Shown here: positions 1 through 9,297 of the stretch, in pieces
Position numbering within the stretch: position 1 is the first letter of the stretch
Layout of the letters: every line of letters begins with the position of its first letter
Source of the DNA: Apricaphanius iberus
Taxonomy: Eukaryota > Chordata > Actinopteri > Cyprinodontiformes > Aphaniidae
DNA: 64,000 nucleotides
Direction of reading: 5' to 3'
Assembly: GCA_028564705.1 (NCBI GenBank)
Contig: JAPXFQ010001936.1
Location: 248,001-312,000, forward strand
Program-made: the position numbers and the translations under genes
The notes under the pieces: model-generated
Told to the model about the DNA's origin: nothing
Seen by the model: the letters and a program-made list of their open reading frames with translations, nothing else
Database searches by the model: none

Positions 1-1
1 A

Positions 2-1816
2 TCTTTAATCGAGGAGAATAAAAATAATCCTAGGTTTCTTTTTAATACAGTTGCCAAACTCACACAGGATCATAGCTCTATCGAGCCAACCATTCCCCAA
101 GCTCTAAGCAGTGACGACTTCATGCAATTCTTTATAAATAAAATAGACTCCATAAAGAATAAGATAATTGGGAACCTTCCCAATATGCTTGCTTCCTCCT
201 TAGTTAATGAGGCAGCCTCAAAAATGGTGGAACCTAATATATGCTTAAACTGCTTTAATGCAGCCGAACTTTGTGATGTACTAAAATTATTAGCTTCATC
301 TAAACCTTCAACTTGCGTTTTAGACCCAATCCCAACTAAACTCTTAAAAGAAGTTTTCCCTCTGATCGCTGCTCCAATTTTAAATATAATGAATCTATCC
401 TTAGTCAATGGATATGTACCACAGGAGTTTAAGATTGCTGTAATTAAACCTCTACTTAAGAAACCCTCTCTTGATCAAAACGACTTAATTAACTATAGAC
501 CGATATCTAATCTTCCCTTCTTATCTAAAATTCTTGAGAAAATAGTTGCACACCAGATATGTGAGCATTTAAACAATAATGAGCTGTTTGAGAAGTTTCA
601 GTCAGGCTTTAGAGCTCATCACAGCACTGAAACAGCTCTGGTGAAGGTTACTAATGATATTCTCATAGCCTCAGACAATGGACTGGTGACCATTCTGGTC
701 CTGTTAGATCTCAGTGCTGCCTTTGACACTGTTGATCACAATATTCTCATAGAAAGGCTTCAACGTGTCGGTATAATAGGAACAGCCCTAGGCTGGTTTA
801 AATCTTATTTGTCTAACAGATTTCAGTTTGTTCAAGTAAATGATAAACCCTCCTCAACCTCAAAAGTTACTTGCGGAGTACCACAGGGTTCAGTGCTTGG
901 GCCGATTCTTTTTACTATATATATGCTTCCTATTGGTAAAATAATTAGGCAGCATGGGATAAATTTCCATAGTTACGCAGATGATACACAGCTATATCTA
1001 TCCATAAATCCTGATGAATCCAATCAGTTAGGTAGACTACAGGCATGTCTGGAAGACATAAAAACTTGGATGACTCTAAACTTCTTGCTTCTAAATTCTG
1101 ATAAAACAGAAGTTGTCGTCTTTGGACCAGAAGCTCTGAAAAAGAAACTACTTAGTCAGCCCCTTCACCTGGACGGCATTAAATTAGCCTCCAGTAATAA
1201 AGCAAAAAACCTCGGTGTCATTTTTGACCAAGATATGTCATTTAGATCTCACATTAAAGAAGTCTCTAGGATTTCCTTTTTTCACCTTAGGAATATTACA
1301 AAAATTAGAACCATCCTGTCCAGGAGTGATGCTGAAAAACTAGTCCATGCCTTTGTTACTTCAAGGCTGGATTACTGTAACTGTCTATTATCAGGTAGTC
1401 CACAGAATACAATTAAAAGTCTTCAGTTAGTTCAAAATGCTGCTGCTAGGATTCTGATGAATATTAAAAGAAGAGATCACATTTCCCCTGTTTTAGCTTC
1501 TCTTCACTGGCTCCCAGTAAAATCTAGAATAGAATTCAAGATCCTCCTTCTGACATATAAAGCCCTTAATAATCTAGCTCCATCATACATAAGAGACCTG
1601 ATTGTTCCATATGTTCCCAACAGAGACCTTCGCTCTCAGACTGCAGGTTTACTGGTAGTTCCTAGGATTTCTAAAAGTAGAATGGGTGGCAGATCTTTCA
1701 GCTATCAGGCTCCCCTCCTATGGAACCGGCTCCCAGGGTTGGTTCGTGAAGCAGACAATTTGTCTATCTTTAAAACTAGGCTAAAAACTTTCCTCTTTGA
1801 CAAAGCTTACAGTTAG
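2..1816 (+). CDS. L2 LINE reverse transcriptase (5' truncated by window)
   Basis: C-terminal 604 codons of a LINE polyprotein; the frame is open from base 2, and the first ATG (122) is internal rather than a real start. The RT core is clear: motif A LLDLSAAFDTVDHN, motif B GVPQGSVLGPILF, motif C SYADDTQLYL. The typical L2/CR1 C-terminal block follows ([37 protein letters not shown]). Proteins of this family nick target DNA with an N-terminal APE-type endonuclease, which lies outside the window here, and reverse-transcribe the element RNA at the nick. The stop is TAG at 1814-1816. The closest relatives in the window are the copies at 12672-18772 and 23601-25230. Confidence 0.9.
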   Translation, partial: SLIEENKNNPRFLFNTVAKLTQDHSSIEPTIPQALSSDDFMQFFINKIDSIKNKIIGNLPNMLASSLVNEAASKMVEPNICLNCFNAAELCDVLKLLASSKPSTCVLDPIPTKLLKEVFPLIAAPILNIMNLSLVNGYVPQEFKIAVIKPLLKKPSLDQNDLINYRPISNLPFLSKILEKIVAHQICEHLNNNELFEKFQSGFRAHHSTETALVKVTNDILIASDNGLVTILVLLDLSAAFDTVDHNILIERLQRVGIIGTALGWFKSYLSNRFQFVQVNDKPSSTSKVTCGVPQGSVLGPILFTIYMLPIGKIIRQHGINFHSYADDTQLYLSINPDESNQLGRLQACLEDIKTWMTLNFLLLNSDKTEVVVFGPEALKKKLLSQPLHLDGIKLASSNKAKNLGVIFDQDMSFRSHIKEVSRISFFHLRNITKIRTILSRSDAEKLVHAFVTSRLDYCNCLLSGSPQNTIKSLQLVQNAAARILMNIKRRDHISPVLASLHWLPVKSRIEFKILLLTYKALNNLAPSYIRDLIVPYVPNRDLRSQTAGLLVVPRISKSRMGGRSFSYQAPLLWNRLPGLVREADNLSIFKTRLKTFLFDKAYS

Positions 1817-1843
1817 AGATATGTTTATAGGTAGTTAGAGTCA

Positions 1844-1894
1844 GAAATGCACCCCACGGGGGCCAGCCAGCGCCGGAGAGAGGTCCCTCAAGGG
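1844..1894 (-). pseudogene. 28S rRNA remnant inside LINE 3' UTR
   Basis: About 51 bp, from AAATGCACCCCACGG to CCCTCAAGGG, are nearly identical to 24296-24344, which is part of a longer antisense 28S rRNA segment. On the minus strand it reads as 28S domain II (D2 expansion region). The flanking LINE UTR sequence joins directly on both sides, so this looks like a deletion derivative of the larger insert. Confidence 0.7.
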
Positions 1895-2331
1895 TCAATT
1901 CAAGCACTAACCCGTTTTCTATTATAGTAGGTGCTCCGGATTAGCCCTGCTTGACGACCCTGACTAAGACGACATTGCAGTGACGGAAAATTCTCCACGT
2001 CCTGCAACAAACTTCTGCATCAGTTCTATTGCTCTTTCTGTGTCTCTGTTATGTATTCTCCAAGCCACAGACGGTCGCGGCAGATAACCGCTTGTGCTGA
2101 GCCTGGTTCTGCCGGAGGTTTCTTCCTGTTAAAAGGGAGTTTTTCCTTCCCACTGTCGCTTCATGCTTGCTCAGTATGAGGGATTGCTGAGAATTACACG
2201 ACGCAATCTTCTGTGGTTCTGTAATTTCTACATTAAACATTGTATTGTAATAACTCTTTTTGTAAAGTGCCTTGAGATGACATCTGTTGTGAAATGGCGC
2301 TATATAAATAAACTGAATTGAATTGAAAAAA

Positions 2332-2892
2332 ATAAGCCTTGCTCTGCTAGATGAGTTCTCGCAAGATTTGGAGTTTTCCAAACTCAGGAGAATAGATCCT
2401 GTACCACACCAATAAAAACCATCCAAGCTCTGACCCATATTTGGCTGGATCAGTCGTTTGTCAGCATTGTAGTTTGGGGCGGGAGTTCAGTCGTAACGGT
2501 AGTATAAAGTGGCCAGTTAAGTGAAACAAACAATGGCTTCGCCGGTTGATGCTCACGTAGAAGCGGCTATTAAATCGGTTTTACAGGAACTGGATACTAT
2601 TTCTTCGTTAAAAAGAGAGTACAGCACTTTGTGAAAAGTGAAACAAATATGGCCGCACCGGTTGACGCTTTTGTAGAAGCCTTTGCCAGGCTACCTTGCG
2701 CATCCTCCAATCAGCCTAAAGTATTCTACCAGAGGGCCCTCCTTTCAGACGGTTTCTGCTTCAAAGATTCTGCAAATCGAAATATGTAGGCTAGACAAGG
2801 GGCGGGGCTCCACATTGATCTGGCTGATGCCAGGTTACCAAAAAATCTGGTCATAATCGAACATTATCCATTAATTTTACTAAAACGAGGTT
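2332..2892. other. Intergenic segment with two short gene remnants
   Basis: No intact gene. Two similar ATG-initiated short frames occur in tandem, at 2533-2634 (33 codons, MASPVDAHVEAAIKSVLQEL then soon a stop) and from 2649 (MAAPVDAFVEAF). They resemble each other at both DNA and protein level. The pattern recalls the N-terminus of a RecQ-like helicase family that is repetitive in fish genomes; this assignment is from memory of the family and is tentative. Confidence 0.35.
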
Positions 2893-3161
2893 TTTCTGCA
2901 TGGAGTTTGTTTGTTCTCCCTGTGCATGCGTGGGTTCCCTCCGAGTACTCCGGCTTCCTCCCACAGTCCTAAAACATGACTGTCAGGTTAATTGATCCTT
3001 AGGTGTGCCTGCATGTCTCTGTCTCTATGTGGGCCTGTGATGGACTGGCGACCTGTCCAGAGTGTACCCCGCCTCTCGCCCGTTGACAGCTGGAGATAGG
3101 CACCCCCCACCCCCGCGACCACTTGAGGAATAAGCGGTTCAGAAAATGGAAGGATGGATGA
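2893..3161 (+). mobile_element. Rex3/RTE-like LINE 3' end
   Basis: A short 3' fragment ending in AAGCGGTTCAGAAAATGG followed by GGATGGATGAAT, the GATG-type tail known for Rex3 (RTE clade). A copy on the opposite strand lies at 52068-52416 and shares the blocks around CTGTCAGGTTAATTGAT and CTGTGATGGACTGGCGAC. It is 5' truncated with no coding region left. Confidence 0.6.
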
Positions 3162-4014
3162 ATTAAATCCAAACCGATTCAGAAAATCCACATTGTGCTA
3201 TCAAACATTATTCAGATGAATAAGCCACTAAGATTATGAACAGTATGACTTAAAAGTCTCCTTAACTGGTATTTTTATGAATTTCTCCATGTTCTCTGGT
3301 ATGAAAGAATACCATCAGTCTGTGTAAAAAAAAAAAAATAATAATGATATATTTAGTGTATTTAGTTGGCAGGGAAAAATGGGCTTGCTCATTAAAATTA
3401 ATGACACGCAAATTTCTCCCCTGCTTGGGTAACTGCAACACAACTTTTACACTATTTCTATTTTTAAAAAATTAAAAAGCTGCAATGGGAAACAAAAATC
3501 ATGCACATATTTAGCCTTAAATGGAGTTTACCACCCAGTTTAGAGCGGACACCAAGCCTTGAGCCAGACCTACTTGGGTAAGCTGCTCTAGCCTCCTCTA
3601 GCAGTCAAGCAGGTATTCGACGCTGCGCTCTTCCCTCACCAATACTGAGGTAAAAAAAATAATTCTTCCACTTACTAAAATGCCTAAATTCAAAAGGTCG
3701 TCAGATCTGCGGTCATAGTTTGGATCGAGCCCCGGCCGATTACGGCAAGCTCCGTAGATCGGAAGATTTAGCTTGTAAAAAATGTACCTGCTGAGGTTAA
3801 ACTTTGTGGTTTGAATCTTAGGTTAGGTATTAGGATAGGTAAACAAGCTATATCTCTGTGTGGAATTGCTAATAAATATTAGTGTATTAGCTGAGGTAGT
3901 AAATTTAATTATCGTGGTTTTAACACAATACTTAAAAAGTGAAACATTTGGGAGCTTGTGTCTACGGAAGAGGATTAAGGGCACTGAAGAAAAACAAAAT
4001 ATATTTTAGATTTT
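3162..4014. other. Intergenic, no gene seen
   Basis: AT-rich sequence without supported coding potential. At 3511-3541, about 30 bp (TTTAGCCTTAAATGGAGTTT and following) match the antisense 28S rRNA sequence at 24520-24550 with one mismatch; the similarity fades on both sides. Confidence 0.4.
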
Positions 4015-4125
4015 TTTTTCCCCCCCTCAGAATTCTGACTTTTTTTTCAAAATCCTGACTTTAATTTCAGAATTCTGTTTATTTTTTTGTCATAATTCTG
4101 ACTTTACTCTCAGAATTCAAACTAT
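4015..4125. repeat. Degenerate tandem repeat (CAGAATTCTGACTTT)n
   Basis: Four to five imperfect units of the type TCAGAATTCTGACTTT with poly-T spacers between 4024 and 4122. It is a minisatellite-like simple repeat with partly palindromic units. Confidence 0.6.
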
Positions 4126-4580
4126 TAGTTATTGCTGAATCTGCAAGGGTTTGTTGCGTTTTATTGGCAGCCTGCTCCTCCTTAAACACACACGCCGCGG
4201 GGACTGAACGTGGGAGGAGGGACTGCTGCGCTCTTAGGTTTTTTGCTTCGTGCTCTCACAAGAACCGACGCTCACCAGTTACGATGGCAGAGTGAACGAA
4301 CAGATCCAAAATTGTGGGAAAGACAGAAGGAATTACGGAATTTAACAACAAAAATCGACTACACAATTAAACGCTGTTCCTGTAGTGATCTGGTGGCTAC
4401 CGCTCCTGTGAGGAGGGGCTTTCAGGCCTCCTCTCTATGTAGGCAGACTAAACCTGCCAGCCACAGCGAGAAAACTCACTAAAACACAGACGCGCCCCAC
4501 CCCCGGGAAAAAAACAAAGTTGACGCTTAGCGTGAGGATCAGAGATGTTTATGAATCGCGAGAACAATCCTTATATAAAT
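4126..4580. other. Sequence flanking the hAT insertion, no clear gene
   Basis: Mixed-composition DNA with a moderately CpG-rich patch near 4190-4280 and one open frame of 90 codons (4210-4482) that resembles no family I recognise. It ends at the hAT target-site duplication, so this and the sequence after 9203 were once contiguous. Confidence 0.3.
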
Positions 4581-4917
4581 GGTGGTGACAGGCCCGGCCC
4601 TAACCAATTTGCTGCCCTAGGCAAGATTTTAAGTGGCGCCCCCTTGCATCGCAGTACAGCACTTGCACTGCTAGTGTACATAAACGCACAAGAAACGTAA
4701 TGGCTTTGTTTTTATTTAAATAAAACAATTTCACATTCAAAATACTAATTATGATAATGACAAAGAAGCAAATGAAAGAAAATTAACTCAACATATCAAA
4801 TACAATATAGATAGCTTACATAAAATGTTAGATTTAAATACTCCTAAAATGAAAAGTGTAAACAAGTGACATTAACTTAAATACAATAGAAATACAGCAC
4901 TGTACAAAATAATTTTA

Positions 4918-4966
4918 GTATCTTATCTATCTATCTTATCTTATCTTATCTATATTATCTTATATA
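4918..4966. repeat. (TATC)n microsatellite
   Basis: Imperfect TATC/TATCT repeats inside the 3' non-coding part of the hAT element. Confidence 0.7.
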
Positions 4967-5112
4967 TTTTATTAGTATCTTTAAGTAGGCACAAAAATAC
5001 AAGGATTTGGATAAAAAAATGAAATGATCTCAAAAAGAGCTCTATTGGTGTTTTTGGTTCTGCCTTAAATTACTTCAGAACCTACACCACCTCCTTAATC
5101 TCACATGACTTG

Positions 5113-8100
5113 CTACAGCTTGACTTTCCTGGATTTTCTTGAGGCAAAGTCATCTACAACATCATCGTATGACAACTGATTGGAGACCACATGGTTGATG
5201 CTTATGATGGCAAGTCCACTGAGACATTCTTGCATCATAGTAGATCTCAGGTAAGTTTTAATCAGTTTGAGCTTTGAGAAGCTTCTTTCAGCAGCAGCCA
5301 CTGTAACAGGAAGAGTGGCAGAGATTCTCAAAGCAACCCACATGTTGGGGTATATTTCTGCCAGCTTCTTCACATGCAGGAAGGTCAAAAGTTCCATGTT
5401 TTATCATGTTCTTTGATGGCAATGGTGGAAAATTCTGCATTTCCCTTGCAAGTTCAATGTCATCAATGTCTGGCTGGCTGTCATGGGTCAGACCAGTACT
5501 TAGGGTTTTACAACTCTGTAGCAGGTCCTCTTCTGCTAAGTTGGGGAAATCAAGGAGCACGCCAAATATGCTATTCACCTCTCCAAGATTCTGAAATCTC
5601 TCATCAATTGAAGAGATGGCAGTATCTATGACCACATTAAAAAACGTGGTTTCCATTTTTCGTAGTGCATCTTGTATGGGCTCATCTGGAGACTCATAGC
5701 CAAAGTGTGTCTTTGTGGTTCTCAAGCGCTTTTGTTTGAGTTCAGCCTCCACGTTCATCTCTTCACACATATCCTTTGCCACTGTCTGTGCATCAGAAAA
5801 TCCAGTGTTTCGGTAACTGGTGAAGGAATCTCTTGTTTTCTTCAGCAAGTTGACAGCTACACCGAGCTGCATGGATGGTGACTGCATCAGTTTACTGACA
5901 TGCTGGATCTTGCAGAGAATTTCATACCATATGGCTGTAGAAATGCAAAAGCGATAGGATCCAATCTCCTCAGCCAAAGACTGGGTTTCAACTCTCACCA
6001 CAGGGTCTGCAGTTTTTTCCCTCACCTCCAGAAGAGCCTCTCGGATTTGCCCAGCCTGATACCTTACTGCCTCAATGCTTTTCACCCTGCTTTCCCATCT
6101 GGTCTCAGCCCATGATTTCAGAGAGATTTTTGCATATTTTAAGAGGACATACCACCTTTGGGTGGAGGCTGAGAAGAGCTTGAATAATTTTGTCAAATGC
6201 CCAAAGTAGCCAAGGGCATCTGGTGAGCTTTTTGCAGCATCAGCAACTACCAGATTTAAAGTGTGGGCACCACATGGGACGTAAAAAGCTCTTGAGTTCA
6301 GCTGGAGCAACTTTGCCTGAACACCTTTATTTTTTCCCTTCATATTGGCGCCGTTGTCGTAGGACTGGCCTCTGCAGTCCTCAAATGGGATGTTGAGTTC
6401 CTCTAGCCTTTTTAAGATTAGAGATGACAAATGTTCTCCTGTTGAATGCTCTGCCACAAGAAAGCCTAAGAAATGCTCTTTTACTTGTGGAATGTCTTCT
6501 TGTGACACTATCCTAACTATGACAGAGAGCTGTTCCTTATGACTCAGATCTGGGGTGCAGTCTAAAATGATGGAGAAATATTTGGATATGGATATGATCT
6601 CTGTAACAATGTGTTGTATTATTTTAGAACTGATGGAGTCTATCAGTTCATTTTGAATTGTTTTGCCAAGATAATGTACATGACTGCCAGCTCCACTTTC
6701 CACCCTACTGCAATGCTGTTTCATCACTGGATCAAATTTGGCCATGAGCTCCACCTCTTTCAGAAAATTTCCATTGTCTGGTTTATGTAATGTGTCTGTG
6801 GAACCCCTGAAAGCTATGTTTCTTTCAGCTAAGGACTGAATTATTGCCACCAATCGATGTAGAACATCACGCCACCTTTTTCTCTCAGCCTCAACAAGTG
6901 CCATCTCTTGTCTATCTATTGTGATCCCTTTTGCAAAACGGACCTCCAATTCCTTCCATGTTGCCATGTGAGCATTATGCTCCTGGCTATCCTCATGGAC
7001 CTTGAGCAAGTGACTTGCATTTTTCCAGTCCTTCAGTCCTTCCCTATTAAGTTTGTACTCTCTTTTAGAAAAAAGTTTGCAGCAGAAGCAGTGCAAGCTA
7101 TCATCTTTTTTAGAGTACATAAGCCAGCTTCTTCGGACTTTTTCTCCATTGATTAAGAGTCTGTTAAAATAGTCATGCTGACATCTTCGTCCGTCTTTTG
7201 CTTTAGGGAATGTGAAGCTGTTTTCTATTTGAAATGGACCTCTGTGAACCAACTCTGTTCGTACCTTATCAGTTAGAGGAGCTGGCCAGTCAGCTGGGTC
7301 TATTGGAGCAACAGAAGGTCCGATTGATGTTGCTGCATACCTGCTAGGTTGTGCTGCTGAAGTGGAGGCGACACAAGGAGTGCTTGATGCTGATGAGATG
7401 GAGGAGACAGGAGGAGCGTTTGATGCTGGTGAGATGGAGGAGACAGAAGGAGCGCTTAATGCTGATGAGATGGAGGAGACAGGAGGAGCGCTTGATGCTG
7501 ATGAGATGGAGGCGACAGGAGGAGCGCTTGATGCTGGTGAGATGGAGGAGACACAAGGAGTGCTTGATGCTGGTGAGATGGAGGAGACAGAAGTAGCGCT
7601 TAATGCTGATGAGATGGAGGAGACAGGAGGAGCGCTTGATGCTGGTGAGATGGAGGAGACAGAAGGAACACTTGATGCTGGTGAGATGGAGGAGACAGGA
7701 GGAGCGCTTGATGCTGGTGAGATGGAGGAGACAGGAGGAGCGCTTGATGCTAGTGAGATGGAGGAGACAGAAGGAGCGCTTGATGCTGCTGCATCACTGC
7801 TGGTTTCTGCTGAGGTGGAGGCAACAGAGGGATTGACAAGGGTGGGACTGAGAAACCTCAGCAGCGCATCTGAAGACAGAAGAGGAGTAGGTGACACATA
7901 ATTAAAAAAAATGAAATAAAATGAAATAATATAAATGAGAAACCTAGATATACATGCATGATGTATACCAGTGGTTTTCAAAGTGTGGGACAGTGGACCT
8001 CCCCTAAGAGAACTCAAAAGCAGCCGTGCCCCCCCCCCCTTTATTATTACTTTTATTAGTGTTATTGATGTTGCTTTGCAAACTTCAAATAAGATTTCAA

Positions 8101-8748
8101 CAATAAATGCCATGCACATCTTTATTTAACATCTTAAACATGTATGTTCATAAACATATTAACATATAACATTTTTAATCACAATCTCTGTTTTTAGCAT
8201 TTTTTAATCACATTTAAATCCTCTTTAACATTATTTAAACACATTTATACAGAAGTTTTAAAAAAAAAACATTTATACATATGTGTTTAACATTTCTATA
8301 TTTACATCCAGTTTTTAACATTTATTTTAACATTTACATCCTTTTTTAACATTTTTACACACATTTATGTTAAAAACATATACAAATGTGTTTAAAAAAT
8401 GTTAAACAAGGATGTAAATATACATTTAAATTTAACATTTATATTCATATATCATATATATTTAAATCAATATATAGGCTACAGTCTATGGTTAGAACCA
8501 TTGACTTGACTATTAATATTTCGGTTAGAAGCAGAACTAACAGATAGCGCTGGATCATTTATAAATTAGCTAACCATATTATGCTAATGGCTAATGGCAT
8601 TATTGATCATCGTTCTGTAACGTAAAAATAATCTCACATATCATCTTTACTGTAGGCTAATATTACCTCTGTCTTTGTCCCGTTTTTCCTCCTCTTCTTT
8701 CCTTTTTTTCCTCCCCTGGGCACCAGACTGTTTGGGACGCTTTGACAT
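5113..8748 (-). CDS. hAT transposase (TTF-finger, ZMYM1-like), two exons, one frameshift
   Basis: The transposase of the 4589-9195 element. Exon 1 (8748-8667) starts at an ATG in MSKRPKQSG and encodes a lysine-rich, nuclear-signal-like stretch. A GT donor at 8666 and a CAG acceptor at 7872-7870 join it in frame to exon 2 (from 7869) as DKDR-DALLRFLSP. Exon 2 encodes a serine/proline repeat region, a TTF-type zinc finger (LHCFCCKLFSK...HEDSQEH), and an RNase H-like catalytic core with candidate acidic residues in SIILDCTPDLS and GQSYDNGANMKG. A C-terminal dimerisation segment (TVAAAERSFSKLKLIK) lies in another frame (5397-5113), so a single frameshift near 5400 interrupts the gene. The 0.8-kb intron is AT-rich and includes a short CAGTGGTTTTCAAAG-type MITE end near 7970. 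A frameshifted copy cannot make the full protein unless the shift is a sequencing error. Confidence 0.85.
7356..7800 (-). repeat. 36-bp coding minisatellite in transposase
   Basis: About 12 tandem units of 36 bp, each encoding 12 residues of the type SISPASSAPPVS near the transposase N-terminus, upstream of the zinc finger. The period is a multiple of three, so unit gain or loss keeps the frame. The repeat also opens long mirror frames on the plus strand that are not genes. Confidence 0.9.
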
Positions 8749-8890
8749 ATTAATTTTTGACGCAATGAAAACGAAGACCGTATCATGGCAGGTAAAAGTA
8801 GTTGAAAAGCGGTGCGGGGGGGGGGAGGCAGATAGACTGAGTAGCATCGCAGTTTCCCAAGCTGCTTTGTGGCGCCTCATGCTAAATATG

Positions 8891-9016
8891 AAACTTTTTA
8901 ACTGATTGGAACGTTGGGATAATGTTTTGCAATTATTACACTTTGTTAAGTGCCTTGAGTCTTGAGATGACATCTGTTGTGAATTGGCGCTATATAACTA
9001 AATTGAATTGAATTGA
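8891..9016 (+). mobile_element. L2 LINE tail inside the hAT element
   Basis: Contains AAGTGCCTTGAG, GATGACATCTGTTGTGAATT and TATATAACTAAATTGAATTG, the shared L2 3' end. It is only ~125 bp long and lies between the hAT terminus and the transposase start, so it is part of the element's upstream region. Confidence 0.8.
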
Positions 9017-9297
9017 TGATTTTTTGTGCACCGTGAGCAAAGTGTGTCTGTGATTCCTTGAAATCCCCCCTCCACGGTCGCGTGGTAGAGGGCGCTTGGA
9101 AGAAATGTTTATCTTGCATTTGCGACCTTGACGCCCCCTAGGTGCATGGCGCCCCTAGCATTTGCCTATACTGCCTATGCTACGGGCCGGTCCTGGGTGG
9201 TGACCAGTTATAGTAAATGGACACATTAGAAACAAGGAGAAGAAACAAGCCAGGGGAAAAACGCAAACGGAATGCTTCAGGAAAAGTGCTAAACATA

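Larger units (their letters stand above)
1..2331 (+). mobile_element. L2-type LINE, 3' part (copy A)
   Basis: Non-LTR retrotransposon of the L2/CR1 group, cut by the left window edge. It has a long open reverse-transcriptase frame, a 3' UTR of about 515 bp and a terminal AATTGAATTGAA-type repeat near 2318-2331. The last ~280 bp of the UTR (from about 2050) recur at six other places in the window, which marks the element end. The UTR holds a 51-bp piece matching 28S rRNA. The absence of frame breaks over 604 codons suggests a young copy. Confidence 0.9.
4589..9195 (-). mobile_element. Autonomous hAT transposon with 8-bp TSD
   Basis: Exact ends can be read. The 8-bp duplication GGTGGTGA lies at 4581-4588 and again at 9196-9203. 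The inverted termini are CAGGCCCGGCCCTA on the left and, read inward on the minus strand, CAGGACCGGCCCGTA on the right. The 4607-bp element carries one minus-strand transposase gene, a (TATC)n tract near 4918-4966 and a small L2 tail insertion near its promoter end. An 8-bp TSD with CAGG-type termini is diagnostic for the hAT superfamily. The near-perfect TSD suggests a fairly recent insertion. Confidence 0.92.

Noticed and set aside
7362..7901. 179-codon plus-strand frame with regular acidic repeats
   Set aside because: Mirror of the 36-bp minisatellite in the hAT transposase, which is the frame continuous with recognisable domains.
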